This document shows, piece after piece, positions 51,059 to 60,079 of a stretch of DNA of 64,000 nt (position 1 is its first letter; every line of letters begins with the position of its first letter). Below the pieces are notes generated by a model, which was given only the letters and a program-made list of their open reading frames with translations, did no database searches and had not been told where the DNA came from. Made by a program: the position numbers and the translations under genes. The DNA is from Pseudomonas fluorescens (GTDB taxonomy: Bacteria > Pseudomonadota > Gammaproteobacteria > Pseudomonadales > Pseudomonadaceae): NCBI RefSeq assembly GCF_902498065.1, contig NZ_CABVIR010000005.1, positions 248,001 through 312,000 on the forward strand, in the 5' to 3' direction.

Positions 51059-52132
51059 TCAGCGGGATTTCGGTTTCTTCACGTCGAGCCGGCGCAGGTG
51101 GCACGTCACTTCTTCACGGTCGTGATACAGCTGTTTGCAGCCGATTTCGACCCGAATCCCGCGCTCCTTGAAGCCGTCGGCAATGCGCTCGAGCAAGCGC
51201 TTCACTTCGGCGTAACGCTGTTTCATCGGCAGCTTGAGGTTGACCACCGCCTCACGGCAATGCCCTTCGCCAATCCACTCTTCCAGCATCGCCGCGTTGC
51301 GTGCCGGTTTCTCGACGATGTCGCAGACCATCCAGTCCACCGGCTGGCGGGGCTTGTAGGTGAAACCGTCGGCCATCAAATGTTGCACCAGACCGGTGTC
51401 CATCAGGCTTTCCGCCATCGGGCCGTTGTCGATGGCCGTCACCAGCATGCCGCGATTGACCAGTTGCCAGGTCCAGCCGCCGGGCGCTGCGCCAAGGTCG
51501 ACGCCGGTCATGTCGCTGTGCAGACGCTCGTCCCACTGATCGCGCGGGATGAAATGGTGCCACGCCTCTTCCAGCTTCAGGGTCGAACGGCTTGGTGCCT
51601 CGCGGGGAAACTTCAGGCGCGGAATGCCCATCGGCCACATCGCCGAGTTGTTCGACTCGGCCAGGCCCATGAACACTTCGCGACCGCTTTTGAACGTCAG
51701 CAGCAGGCGCGGCTTGTTTTCGTCCTCCACCAGCTTGCCCGCCGCCATCAGCGCTTTGCGCAGGTGCACTTCGAATTTCTTGCAGAAGTTCGACAGTTCT
51801 TTGCCGTCGTTGGTATCGACCATTTCCAGCCACAGGCTGCCGCACAGCGGGAAGTCCGCCATGTGCGCGAGGATCACGCTGATGCGGTCGGTTTCCGGCA
51901 AGTCGATGAAAATCCCGCGCGCCCATTGGCGCGGGAAGATCAGCTCGGCGAAACGCTGACCACGCATCAGGCGCTCGGCGCCGTCTTCTTCGGTGCAGAT
52001 GAATTCGGCGCAGGCGCTGGCGGTTTTGGCCTTGGCATAACCGGCGACGTTCAGCCGTGCGGCGTGTTCGGAGATCTCGGAACAGACTTCGCCTTCGAAG
52101 CCCGGCCGGCAATGCATAAAGAGGGTGTTCAT
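51059..52132 (-). CDS. rlmM: 23S rRNA 2'-O-ribose C2498 methyltransferase RlmM
   Basis: Methylates the 2'-hydroxyl of C2498 in 23S rRNA using S-adenosylmethionine. 357 residues from ATG 52132, with GGAG upstream. N-terminal THUMP-like domain (about 1-180) with MHCRPGFEGEVCSEISEH; then a Rossmann domain with SAM motif TGVDLGAAPGGWTWQL (about 215-230) and AIDNGPMAESL; Lys/Asp catalytic residues in CDIVEKP and NLKLPMKQR. Frame open upstream to 52198 without family match. Divergent from acnA. Confidence 0.95.
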   Translation of the reverse strand: MNTLFMHCRPGFEGEVCSEISEHAARLNVAGYAKAKTASACAEFICTEEDGAERLMRGQRFAELIFPRQWARGIFIDLPETDRISVILAHMADFPLCGSLWLEMVDTNDGKELSNFCKKFEVHLRKALMAAGKLVEDENKPRLLLTFKSGREVFMGLAESNNSAMWPMGIPRLKFPREAPSRSTLKLEEAWHHFIPRDQWDERLHSDMTGVDLGAAPGGWTWQLVNRGMLVTAIDNGPMAESLMDTGLVQHLMADGFTYKPRQPVDWMVCDIVEKPARNAAMLEEWIGEGHCREAVVNLKLPMKQRYAEVKRLLERIADGFKERGIRVEIGCKQLYHDREEVTCHLRRLDVKKPKSR

Positions 52133-52354
52133 TCTTACTCCTGGGCAGTTGGCGAAGAATTCAGCCACTGCGCGATGCCCAGGCTTGCGTTGAAGCAAAG
52201 CCTGTCACGAAAACCGGCGCATGATAGCCGAGTTCGGAACCTTGGACTTGGCCATAGAGTCCAGTTATTAGCCTTAACGCCTAAACAGGGCTAGGTTAAA
52301 AGCTCTGTTCGTCACGTCAGTCCGTAGCCGTGCGGACTCAAAGGAGTCATTTCA

Positions 52355-55096
52355 ATGCCGTCCCTCGATAGCCTGAAAACCCTTAAAACCCTGCAAATCG
52401 ACGACAAGACCTACCATTATTTCAGTCTGCCCGACGCCGCCAAAAGCCTCGGTGATCTCGACAAGCTGCCAATGTCGTTGAAAGTGTTGCTGGAAAACCT
52501 GCTGCGCTGGGAAGACGAAAAAACCGTCACCGGCGCCGACCTCCGGGCGATAGCCGCCTGGCTCAAGGAGCGCCGCTCCGACCGCGAGATCCAGTACCGC
52601 CCTGCCCGGGTGCTGATGCAAGACTTCACCGGTGTGCCCGCCGTGGTCGACCTGGCCGCCATGCGCGCCGCCATGGCCAAGGCCGGTGGCGACCCGCAGC
52701 GGATCAATCCGCTGTCCCCGGTGGACCTGGTGATCGACCACTCGGTAATGGTCGACAAGTTCGGCAGCGCCAGCGCCTTCGGACAGAACGTCGACATCGA
52801 AATGCAGCGCAACGGCGAGCGTTATGCCTTTCTGCGCTGGGGCCAGAGCGCCTTCGACAACTTCAGCGTGGTGCCACCGGGCACGGGGATTTGCCATCAG
52901 GTCAACCTCGAATACCTCGGCCGCACGGTCTGGACCAAGGATGAGGACGGTCGCACCTATGCGTTCCCCGACACCCTGGTCGGCACCGACTCCCACACCA
53001 CCATGATCAACGGCCTCGGCGTCCTCGGCTGGGGTGTCGGCGGGATCGAAGCGGAAGCGGCGATGCTCGGTCAGCCGGTGTCGATGCTGATTCCGGAAGT
53101 GATCGGTTTCAAGCTCACCGGCAAATTGAAGGAAGGCATCACCGCCACCGATCTGGTGCTGACCGTGACCCAGATGCTGCGCAAGAAAGGTGTGGTCGGC
53201 AAATTCGTCGAATTCTACGGCGACGGTCTTGCCGACCTGCCGCTGGCTGACCGAGCGACCATCGCCAACATGGCCCCGGAATATGGCGCCACCTGCGGTT
53301 TCTTCCCGGTGGATGACGTGACGCTGGAATACCTGCGCCTGTCCGGCCGGCCGCTTGAAACCGTGAAACTGGTCGAGGCCTATTGCAAGGCCCAGGGCCT
53401 GTGGCGCCTGCCGGGCAAGGAGCCGGCGTTCACCGACAGCCTGGCGCTGGACATGGGCAGCGTCGAAGCCAGCCTCGCCGGGCCTAAGCGCCCACAGGAC
53501 CGGGTGTCGTTGCCCAATGTCGCGCAAGCGTTCAGCGATTTTCTCGGCCTGCAGTTCAAGCCCACCAGCAAGGAAGAAGGTCGCCTGGAAAGTGAGGGCG
53601 GTGGCGGCGTCGCGGTCGGCAACGCGGATCTGGTCGGCGAAACGGACTACGAGTACGACGGCCAGACCTATCGACTGAAAAACGGCGCGGTGGTGATCGC
53701 CGCGATCACCTCTTGCACCAACACCTCCAACCCCAGCGTGATGATGGCCGCCGGCCTGGTGGCAAAAAAAGCCGTGGAGAAAGGCCTCAAACGCAAACCG
53801 TGGGTGAAAAGTTCGCTGGCGCCGGGCTCGAAAGTGGTGACCGACTACTACAAGGCGGCCGGGTTGACGCAATACCTTGATGAGCTGGGGTTTGCGTTGG
53901 TCGGTTATGGCTGCACCACCTGCATCGGTAACTCCGGGCCGTTGCCGGAGCCGATCGAAAAAGCCATCCAGAAAGCCGACCTGACCGTCGCTTCGGTGCT
54001 GTCGGGTAACCGCAACTTCGAAGGCCGCGTGCATCCGCTGGTGAAAACCAACTGGCTGGCCTCGCCGCCGCTGGTCGTCGCGTATGCCCTGGCTGGCACG
54101 GTGCGCATTGATATCAGCAGCGAACCGCTGGGGGACGACAAGGACGGCAACCCGGTTTACCTGCGGGACATCTGGCCAAGCACCCAGGAAATCGCCGACG
54201 CAGTGAATCAGGTCAACACCGCGATGTTCCACAAGGAATATGCCGAAGTATTTGCCGGCGACGCGCAATGGCAGGCGATTGAAGTGCCGCAAGCGGCGAC
54301 CTATGTCTGGCAGGACGATTCGACTTACATCCAGCATCCACCGTTTTTCGACGACATCGGCGGCCCGCCGCCCGTGGTCAAGAACGTCGCGGGCGCCAGA
54401 GTCCTTGCGCTGCTCGGCGACTCGGTGACCACCGATCACATTTCCCCCGCCGGCAACATCAAGTCCGACAGCCCGGCGGGCAATTACTTGCGAGAAAAAG
54501 GCGTGGAACCGCGAGACTTCAACTCCTACGGCTCCCGTCGCGGCAACCATGAAGTGATGATGCGCGGCACCTTTGCCAACATCCGCATTCGCAACGAGAT
54601 GCTCGGCGGCGAGGAAGGCGGGAATACGATTTACATTCCCACCGGGGAAAAACTGGCGATCTACGACGCGGCCATGCGTTACCACGCCTCGGGCACGCCG
54701 CTGGTGGTGATCGCAGGGCAAGAATACGGCACCGGCTCAAGCCGCGACTGGGCGGCCAAGGGCACCAACCTGTTGGGCGTGAAAGCGGTCATCGCCGAAA
54801 GCTTCGAGCGGATTCACCGCTCCAATCTGGTGGGCATGGGCGTGTTGCCCTTGCAGTTCAAGCTGGATCAGAACCGCAAGAGCCTGAATCTCACCGGTAA
54901 GGAGACCCTGGATATTCTGGGCCTGACCGGCGTCGAGCTGACGCCGCGGATGAACCTGACGCTGATCATCACCCGTGAAAACGGCAGCCGCGAGAAAATC
55001 GAGGTGCTGTGCCGGATCGATACGCTGAATGAAGTCGAATACTTCAAATCAGGAGGGATTTTGCACTATGTGTTGCGGCAGTTGATTGCATCGTAA
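52355..55096 (+). CDS. acnA: aconitate hydratase AcnA
   Basis: Interconverts citrate and isocitrate via an Fe-S cluster. 913 residues, typical of AcnA. Cluster cysteines lie in ITSCTNTSNPS and GCTTCIGNSG. Substrate motifs include DSHTTMINGLGVLGWGVGGIEAEA (~209-232 by position), and the C-terminal swivel domain begins near GDSVTTDHISPAG. ATG 52355 follows AAAGGAGTC. It has its own terminator 16 bases after the stop; the 220-base stretch up to rlmM contains its promoter. Stress-responsive control is known for AcnA in other bacteria but not shown here. Confidence 0.97.
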   Translation: MPSLDSLKTLKTLQIDDKTYHYFSLPDAAKSLGDLDKLPMSLKVLLENLLRWEDEKTVTGADLRAIAAWLKERRSDREIQYRPARVLMQDFTGVPAVVDLAAMRAAMAKAGGDPQRINPLSPVDLVIDHSVMVDKFGSASAFGQNVDIEMQRNGERYAFLRWGQSAFDNFSVVPPGTGICHQVNLEYLGRTVWTKDEDGRTYAFPDTLVGTDSHTTMINGLGVLGWGVGGIEAEAAMLGQPVSMLIPEVIGFKLTGKLKEGITATDLVLTVTQMLRKKGVVGKFVEFYGDGLADLPLADRATIANMAPEYGATCGFFPVDDVTLEYLRLSGRPLETVKLVEAYCKAQGLWRLPGKEPAFTDSLALDMGSVEASLAGPKRPQDRVSLPNVAQAFSDFLGLQFKPTSKEEGRLESEGGGGVAVGNADLVGETDYEYDGQTYRLKNGAVVIAAITSCTNTSNPSVMMAAGLVAKKAVEKGLKRKPWVKSSLAPGSKVVTDYYKAAGLTQYLDELGFALVGYGCTTCIGNSGPLPEPIEKAIQKADLTVASVLSGNRNFEGRVHPLVKTNWLASPPLVVAYALAGTVRIDISSEPLGDDKDGNPVYLRDIWPSTQEIADAVNQVNTAMFHKEYAEVFAGDAQWQAIEVPQAATYVWQDDSTYIQHPPFFDDIGGPPPVVKNVAGARVLALLGDSVTTDHISPAGNIKSDSPAGNYLREKGVEPRDFNSYGSRRGNHEVMMRGTFANIRIRNEMLGGEEGGNTIYIPTGEKLAIYDAAMRYHASGTPLVVIAGQEYGTGSSRDWAAKGTNLLGVKAVIAESFERIHRSNLVGMGVLPLQFKLDQNRKSLNLTGKETLDILGLTGVELTPRMNLTLIITRENGSREKIEVLCRIDTLNEVEYFKSGGILHYVLRQLIAS

Positions 55097-55106
55097 GTGT
55101 TTGCAG

Positions 55107-55137
55107 AAAAACACACCGCCTTCGGGCGGTGTTTTTG
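55107..55137 (+). terminator. acnA: intrinsic terminator of acnA
   Basis: Stem ACACCGCC with GGCGGTGT around a TTCG tetraloop (55113-55132), followed by five T. Confidence 0.95.
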
Positions 55138-55253
55138 TTTGTACGGACATCCCTATAATCGCCCCTCTTTTTTTATACCGCACCCTGAAGCAGCAAGCTT
55201 GCTCCTACAAAGGACCGAGACGACCCGCAGAATCTTCGACACAAGGACTTCAG

Positions 55254-56045
55254 ATGTTTGCTTTGCCATGGACCTTCCTGGCCCTGCTCTCCCTCGGCTA
55301 CGCCATGGCCCTGACATACGGCCGCCTCGGCTGGCTGGCGCTTATCTCGGTTGCACTGCTGCTGATCGCCGGTTTCGCGGCTCGCCAACAACAGGTCCCG
55401 ATTGGCCGCTACCTCGGTCACGCCCTGTTTGTTTTCATGGCGCTGGCATTGGCGATGCACTGGCTGCCCTGCTTCCACAATGGTCGCGGTATCAATCCGC
55501 ATCGTTTTACCGACGATGCTGCACCGTTTGCCCTGTATCTGAATCTGGACAAACCGCTGATCGGTTTCTGGCTGTTGCTGGTCTGCCCGTGGATTGTCGG
55601 CCGGCGTTCGCTGCGGCTTGGCGTTTTTGCCACCGCGATGGGGCTGACACTCAGCAGCGTGCTGGCGTTGGGTGGCGCGCTATTGCTGGGCGTGATCAAT
55701 TGGGCCCCAAAATGGCCCGATCAGGCGTGGCTGTGGCTGGTCAACAACCTGCTGCTCGTGACGCTGGTGGAAGAAGCGCTGTTTCGTGGCTACCTTCAGG
55801 GCGGTCTCAGCCGGCACTTCAAACACCTGCCTTATGGCGAAAACCTGGCGCTGTTGCTCGCTTCGCTGCTGTTTGGTCTGGTGCATGGGGGGGCTGGCTG
55901 GCAATGGGTGTTACTGGCGAGCCTGGCAGGTGTCGGCTATGGTCTGGCCTACCGTTTCGGCGGGTTGGGTGCGGCCATTGCCACGCATTTCGGTTTGAAC
56001 CTGCTGCATTTCGGCCTGTTCACCTATCCGATGCTGGCGGGATGA
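55254..56045 (+). CDS. CPBP family intramembrane glutamic protease
   Basis: Eight-to-nine-helix membrane protein of 263 residues, from ATG 55254 with AAGGAC upstream. Motifs of the CAAX/Abi (CPBP) protease family: EEALFRGYLQGG (motif 1, EExxxR), LLFGLVHGG (motif 2, FxxxH), and IATHFGLNLLHFG (motif 3, HxxxN). All expected metal/active residues are present, so it is probably active in the inner membrane. Substrate unknown; family members process prenylated or bacteriocin peptides. Frame extends upstream to the acnA stop but with no homologous sequence. Followed 103 bases later by aer. Confidence 0.85.
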   Translation: MFALPWTFLALLSLGYAMALTYGRLGWLALISVALLLIAGFAARQQQVPIGRYLGHALFVFMALALAMHWLPCFHNGRGINPHRFTDDAAPFALYLNLDKPLIGFWLLLVCPWIVGRRSLRLGVFATAMGLTLSSVLALGGALLLGVINWAPKWPDQAWLWLVNNLLLVTLVEEALFRGYLQGGLSRHFKHLPYGENLALLLASLLFGLVHGGAGWQWVLLASLAGVGYGLAYRFGGLGAAIATHFGLNLLHFGLFTYPMLAG

Positions 56046-56148
56046 CGCAACGGTCGTTTTGCGACGCGCCGCTGATTATTGAAATAAAAATTCAATAAAC
56101 CCCTGACGATGCCGACAACCACTCAAAGCCTTGCGGATTGAAAAAGCC

Positions 56149-57714
56149 ATGCGTAACAACCAGCCCATTACACAACGCGAACGGACCTTCCCGGCTCAGC
56201 AACGGTTGATTTCCACCACCGATGCCAAGGGCGTGATCACCTACTGCAACGACGCGTTCGTCGAAATCAGTGGGTTTTCCCGCGAGGAACTGATCCGTGC
56301 GCCGCATAACCTGGTCCGTCACCCTGACGTACCGTCTGCGGTGTTCGCGCACATGTGGGGCACATTGAAACAAGGCTTGCCATGGATGGGCATTGTCAAG
56401 AATCGCTGCAAGACCGGTGACCACTACTGGGTTAACGCCTACGTCACACCGGTGTTCGATGGCAACCAGGTGATCGGTTACGAGTCGGTGCGGGTCAAAC
56501 CCACCGCCGAACAGATCCAGCGTGCCGAAGCGCTCTACCAACGCATCAACCAGGGCAAGTCAGCGATTCCTTCCACCGATAAATGGCTGCCGATCCTGCA
56601 GGACTGGCTGCCGTTCATTCTGGTCAGCCAGTTGAGCTTCATGATCGGCGCCACGCTGAACTCCCACTGGGGTTTTGCCCTGGCCGCCGGTCTTTCGGTG
56701 CCATTGGGCCTGCTGGGGTTGAGCTGGCAACAGCGCGGTCTCAAGCGCTTGCTGCGCCTGGCCGAGCAGACCACGTCCGACCCGCTGATCGCGCAGATGT
56801 ACACCGACAGTCGCGGCGCTCAGGCGCGTCTGGAGATGTCGATCCTCAGCCAGGAAGCCCGCCTGAAAACCTGCCTGACCCGTCTGCAGGACACCGCCGA
56901 GCACCTGAGCGACCAAGCGAAGCAGTCCGACACCCTGGCTCACAGCAGCTCTACCGGCCTGGAACGTCAGCGCGTCGAAACCGAGCAAGTGGCCACCGCC
57001 GTCAATCAGATGGCCGCGACCACGCAGGAAGTCGCCAGCCACGTGCAACGCACGGCGGATGCGACTCAGGAAGCCAATCGCCTGACCGGGCGCGGCCGTG
57101 ACATCGCCGGGGAAACCCGCGAAGCCATTCAGCGCCTGTCGGAAGTGGTCGGCGAAACCGGCCTGACCGTGACGCAACTGGCCAAGGACAGCGATGAAAT
57201 CGGCGGCGTGGTCGACGTGATCAAAGGCATCGCCGACCAGACCAACCTGCTGGCGTTGAACGCCGCCATCGAAGCGGCGCGGGCCGGTGAAATGGGGCGC
57301 GGTTTTGCGGTAGTTGCCGACGAAGTTCGTCAATTGGCACAGCGCACCAGCGAATCCACCGGGCAGATTCACGCCCTGATCGCCAAGCTCCAGCAAACCG
57401 CCAGCACCGCCGTGCAAACCATGGAAGCCGGGCATCGCCAGGCGGAAGAAGGTGTGGCGCGGGTGCTCGAAGCGGACCAGGCGTTGATCGGGATCAGCGA
57501 AGCGGTGGCGCACATTACCGACATGACCACGCAGATCGCAGCCGCGACCGAAGAGCAAAGCTCGGTGGCCGAAGAAATCAGCCGCAACATCAGCAACATC
57601 TCGCAACTGGCTGACCAGACGTCGGAACAGGCGCAGCACTCCGCGTTGCTGAGTGAAGAGCTGACGAAGACTGCGAATACCCAGTATTCGTTGGTGGAGC
57701 GGTTTAACCGCTGA
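56149..57714 (+). CDS. aer: aerotaxis receptor Aer
   Basis: Chemoreceptor that senses redox state through an FAD-binding PAS domain. 521 residues from ATG 56149. PAS domain residues 10-115 (TDAKGVITYCNDAFVEISGFSREEL; HNLVRHPDVPSAVF). Membrane segment about 158-195 (LPFILVSQLSFMIGA, GFALAAGLSVPLGLLGL). The cytoplasmic coiled coil and hairpin signal region has the conserved IADQTNLLALNAAIEAARAGE (about 368-388). A TTG at 56131 is possible but lacks a site. A terminator follows. Confidence 0.95.
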   Translation: MRNNQPITQRERTFPAQQRLISTTDAKGVITYCNDAFVEISGFSREELIRAPHNLVRHPDVPSAVFAHMWGTLKQGLPWMGIVKNRCKTGDHYWVNAYVTPVFDGNQVIGYESVRVKPTAEQIQRAEALYQRINQGKSAIPSTDKWLPILQDWLPFILVSQLSFMIGATLNSHWGFALAAGLSVPLGLLGLSWQQRGLKRLLRLAEQTTSDPLIAQMYTDSRGAQARLEMSILSQEARLKTCLTRLQDTAEHLSDQAKQSDTLAHSSSTGLERQRVETEQVATAVNQMAATTQEVASHVQRTADATQEANRLTGRGRDIAGETREAIQRLSEVVGETGLTVTQLAKDSDEIGGVVDVIKGIADQTNLLALNAAIEAARAGEMGRGFAVVADEVRQLAQRTSESTGQIHALIAKLQQTASTAVQTMEAGHRQAEEGVARVLEADQALIGISEAVAHITDMTTQIAAATEEQSSVAEEISRNISNISQLADQTSEQAQHSALLSEELTKTANTQYSLVERFNR

Positions 57715-57731
57715 TTGATGCTGGAAAAACA

Positions 57732-57764
57732 AAAACCCGGACAGTGAAAGCTTCCGGGTTTTTT
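57732..57764 (+). terminator. aer: intrinsic terminator of aer
   Basis: Stem AAACCCGGA with TCCGGGTTT (57733-57741 and 57753-57761), T run beyond. Confidence 0.85.
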
Positions 57765-57801
57765 CTTGCCAATCTGAAAGTGATGTTGTCTGCCAGGGTC
57801 T

Positions 57802-57893
57802 CATCGCGGGCAAGCCCGCTCCCACAGGGTTTTGTGCCGGAAATGAATTTTGCGTAACACACCTGTCACTCTGCGGGCTTGCCCGCGAAGCGG
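57802..57893. repeat. REP pair
   Basis: Left unit CGCGGGCAAGCCCGCTCCCACA (57806-57827) and right unit TGCGGGCTTGCCCGCGAAG (57872-57890), inverted, between aer and the dehydrogenase-like gene. Core GGGCAAGCCC is the classic fluorescent-pseudomonad type. Confidence 0.85.
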
Positions 57894-57921
57894 CCAGCAC
57901 AACCGCCACACCATGCAGCCT

Positions 57922-58740
57922 CTAGCTTCGGGCAAACGCCACAGCTTTCTGAAACTGCTCATCCGTCGGCCGCACGCCGGTATACAGCACGAACTGTTCC
58001 AGCGCCTGGATGGCGATCACTTCCAGTCCGGTGATCACCCGTTTGCCTTCGGCACGCCCACGCACGATCAGTGGTGTTTCCGAGGGGATCGCCACCACAT
58101 CGAAGACGGTCTCTGCCGCTGCGATGATTTCAGCAGCAAACGCCAGGTGATCGGCTTCAGGCCCGCCGGTCATGCCGATCGGTGTCACGTTGATCAACAT
58201 TTGCGGGCGTTGAGCCCCCATATCGGCCTGCCATTGATACCCCAGCGACTCTGCCAGCGCTCGTCCGGCGCGCTCGTTCCGGGCGACGATCAGGCCGTTT
58301 TTGTAACCGCCATCGCGCAAGGCACTGGCCACAGCCTTGGCCATGCCGCCGCTGCCGCGCAGGGCAAAGGTCGATTCCTTGGGTACCTGGTGGGTTGCCA
58401 GCAATTGAGCGATGGCGATGTAATCGGTGTTGTAAGCCTTGAGGTGGCCGTCCGTGTTGACGATGGTGTTGATCGACTGAATCGCGGCAGCCGACGCGTC
58501 CAGCTCATCGACCAGCGCAATGCAGGCTTCCTTGAACGGCATCGACACGCCGCAGCCGCGAATCCCCAAGGCGCGGATGCCACCGACAGCCCCGGTCAGG
58601 TCCTGGCTGCGGAACGCCTTGTAGTAGAAGTTCAGGCCAAGTTGTTCGTACAGATGATTGTGAAATCGCAGGCCAAAGTTCCCCGGGCGCCCCGACAGGG
58701 ACATGCACAGCTGAGTGTCTTTGTTGGGGTTCATCTGCAT
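57922..58740 (-). CDS. shikimate-dehydrogenase-like protein (SDH-L, HI0607 type)
   Basis: NADP-binding protein of 272 residues resembling the SDH-L group of HI0607 in Haemophilus: LCMSLSGRPGNFGLRFHN near residues 11-28, RALGIRGCGVSMPFKEACI with the catalytic Lys (~56-74), NTDYIAIAQLL (the Asp, ~103-113), and the NADP turn ALRGSGGMAKAVASAL. This branch has weak or altered shikimate activity compared with AroE; the physiological substrate is unknown. The genuine aroE is expected elsewhere. Gene isolated between a REP pair and a 246-base gap. Confidence 0.88.
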   Translation of the reverse strand: MQMNPNKDTQLCMSLSGRPGNFGLRFHNHLYEQLGLNFYYKAFRSQDLTGAVGGIRALGIRGCGVSMPFKEACIALVDELDASAAAIQSINTIVNTDGHLKAYNTDYIAIAQLLATHQVPKESTFALRGSGGMAKAVASALRDGGYKNGLIVARNERAGRALAESLGYQWQADMGAQRPQMLINVTPIGMTGGPEADHLAFAAEIIAAAETVFDVVAIPSETPLIVRGRAEGKRVITGLEVIAIQALEQFVLYTGVRPTDEQFQKAVAFARS

Positions 58741-58986
58741 GAAGAATCTCCTTCGGTAGCACTTTCAGATGGACGGGATTAGCCATTCCATCGAGATCTG
58801 ATCGATCATATCGGCGTGCCTGCTCGTGGCAGCGCACGTGGGTAAGGAAGCCGGTACAGACCTTACACAAAATTTACCCAACGGCTGTGCTGATTTTCAA
58901 AAAAACGCTGTCTTAGAAGTATCCCCGCGACAATCCTTGGGTCTATTGCAGACCCAAGCGCCGGGTTGAAGAACCGAGGAATGATC
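58741..58986. promoter_or_regulatory. upstream region of the Tyr/Pro-rich gene, with hairpin
   Basis: No gene is seen. A perfect nine-base hairpin CTTGGGTCT (58936-58944) and AGACCCAAG (58950-58958) lies 28 bases before the next ATG. It may be a 5' leader hairpin or an operator. Confidence 0.45.
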
Positions 58987-59355
58987 ATGATCCGTAAAAT
59001 CCCCACAGTTGCCTTGCTGATCGGTGCGCTTGCTATCGCAGGGCAGGCAGAGGCTGGCGGCGGTCACGGTTGGCAAGGTCCAGCGGTATTTGGCGCGATC
59101 GTTGGCTCGGCCATCGTCGGTTCGGCCATCATCAATAGCAACCGGCCCGTATATGTCCAGCAACAACCGGTGTACTACCAGCCGCAACCGGTATACGTAC
59201 AGCAACCGCCACCGGTTTACTACCAGCCGGCGCCGGTCTACGTGCAACAACCGGTCTATTACGCCCCGCCACCGGTTTACTACGGTCCGCCCCGCGGCTA
59301 TTACGGCCCGCCACGCGGTTATTACGGCCATCCCCATGGTTACGGCCGCTGGTAA
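58987..59355 (+). CDS. secreted glycine-zipper protein with Tyr/Pro/Gln repeats
   Basis: Protein of 122 residues. Signal peptide about 1-23 (RKIPTVALLIGALAIAGQAEA). A hydrophobic glycine zipper AVFGAIVGSAIVGSAII (residues 34-50) follows. The C-terminal ~70 residues are near-repeats of PVYVQQQPVYYQP, then YYGPPRGYYGPP. The ATG at 58987 has GAGGA six bases upstream; another at 58981 overlaps that site. Likely exported, perhaps membrane-inserted, with a flexible adhesive or wall-bound tail. I do not recognise a family with known function. The 5' hairpin and the terminator mark it as its own transcript. Confidence 0.65.
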   Translation: MIRKIPTVALLIGALAIAGQAEAGGGHGWQGPAVFGAIVGSAIVGSAIINSNRPVYVQQQPVYYQPQPVYVQQPPPVYYQPAPVYVQQPVYYAPPPVYYGPPRGYYGPPRGYYGHPHGYGRW

Positions 59356-59365
59356 CAGGCTCACA

Positions 59366-59394
59366 AGGCCCCGCTTTTATAGCGGGGCTTTTTT
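59366..59394 (+). terminator. intrinsic terminator
   Basis: Stem GCCCCGCT with AGCGGGGC (59368-59375 and 59381-59388), loop TTTTA, then TTTTTT. Ends the glycine-zipper gene. Confidence 0.95.
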
Positions 59395-59441
59395 ATGCCC
59401 GTTCGTCGGTGAACGTCTGGATACATCTCGCCAAGGTCGCT

Positions 59442-59510
59442 ATCGGGACAGTCCCGCCGGTTCAAGCGGGCAAGATTGACTCAAGCGTCCTTCCCCCGCG
59501 CAGGGGGAAC
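59442..59510. other. cluster of short hairpins upstream of a small gene
   Basis: Three adjacent inverted repeats: CGGGA/TCCCG (59444-59456), CCCGC/GCGGG (59453-59470), and TTCCCCC/GGGGGAA (59491-59509, seven pairs, five-base loop). They lie in the leader of the 64-residue gene. Function unknown. Confidence 0.4.
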
Positions 59511-59589
59511 GGTCATATTTATGTCATGTCAGGTCCGCAAGCTTGGATCTGTCCGCCAACAACAGGTTGATAACAACAAGGACGACCTC

Positions 59590-59784
59590 ATGCCCACGCA
59601 AAACCCGCACCGCGATATCAGCTTGTGCACCTCCAGCAAGGTGTACAACGCCCTGACCGAACTCAAACACCTGGAAGGCCACCGCAGCGCCAAGTTTCTT
59701 TCGTTGCTGGCCGAAAACCTGGTGCGCAAAGGCCTGCTCAACGAGCACGAAGTGGTCCATATGCTGGATTTGGTGGTTGACTGA
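59590..59784 (+). CDS. small hypothetical protein
   Basis: Basic-to-neutral 64-residue protein from ATG 59590 with AAGGAC upstream. Pattern: NPHRDISLCTSSKVYNALTE, then a helical region HRSAKFLSLLAENLVRKGLL, then an acidic tail NEHEVVHMLDLVVD. It has the look of a small DNA- or RNA-binding or regulatory helix bundle, but I recognise no family. Preceded by the hairpin cluster, followed 112 bases later by a 60-residue gene. Confidence 0.6.
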   Translation: MPTQNPHRDISLCTSSKVYNALTELKHLEGHRSAKFLSLLAENLVRKGLLNEHEVVHMLDLVVD

Positions 59785-59896
59785 CTGACAGACGGTCGTT
59801 TGGGGCTACTGGCGTCAATGACGACTATCGAAAGCGTTGATTTCTCGTTCAAGCATCGGGTCCGTAAGGTAGCTCCATAGATTGATGGAGGTACTT

Positions 59897-60079
59897 ATGT
59901 CCCAGGTTCAGATCATGTCCGTTATCGGCAGCGCCGTTCCCGCCCCGCTTAGAGAGCTGGGATTGCTCGCCTGTTGGTATCTGGTGCAGGACGGCGAACC
60001 GATCAGCGGTCCGCTTACCTCGCTTAACGCGGCCAAGGCCCTGTCGCAGAGCCTCCACACCGGTCGACTCAGCGCTTAA
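59897..60079 (+). CDS. small hypothetical protein, GYF_2-like pattern
   Basis: Protein of 60 residues from ATG 59897, behind GGAGG. Central WYLVQDGEPISGPLTSLNAAKAL resembles the WY-x-dG-x-x-GP start of GYF_2/DUF4339 domains, followed by one helix. The similarity is by eye only. Its stop codon TAA shares the TTAA of the convergent AI-2E gene stop. Confidence 0.55.
   Translation: MSQVQIMSVIGSAVPAPLRELGLLACWYLVQDGEPISGPLTSLNAAKALSQSLHTGRLSA

Noticed and set aside
52352..54721. 789-codon open frame on the minus strand opposite acnA
   Set aside because: Shadow frame; the plus strand encodes full-length aconitase with all cluster cysteines.
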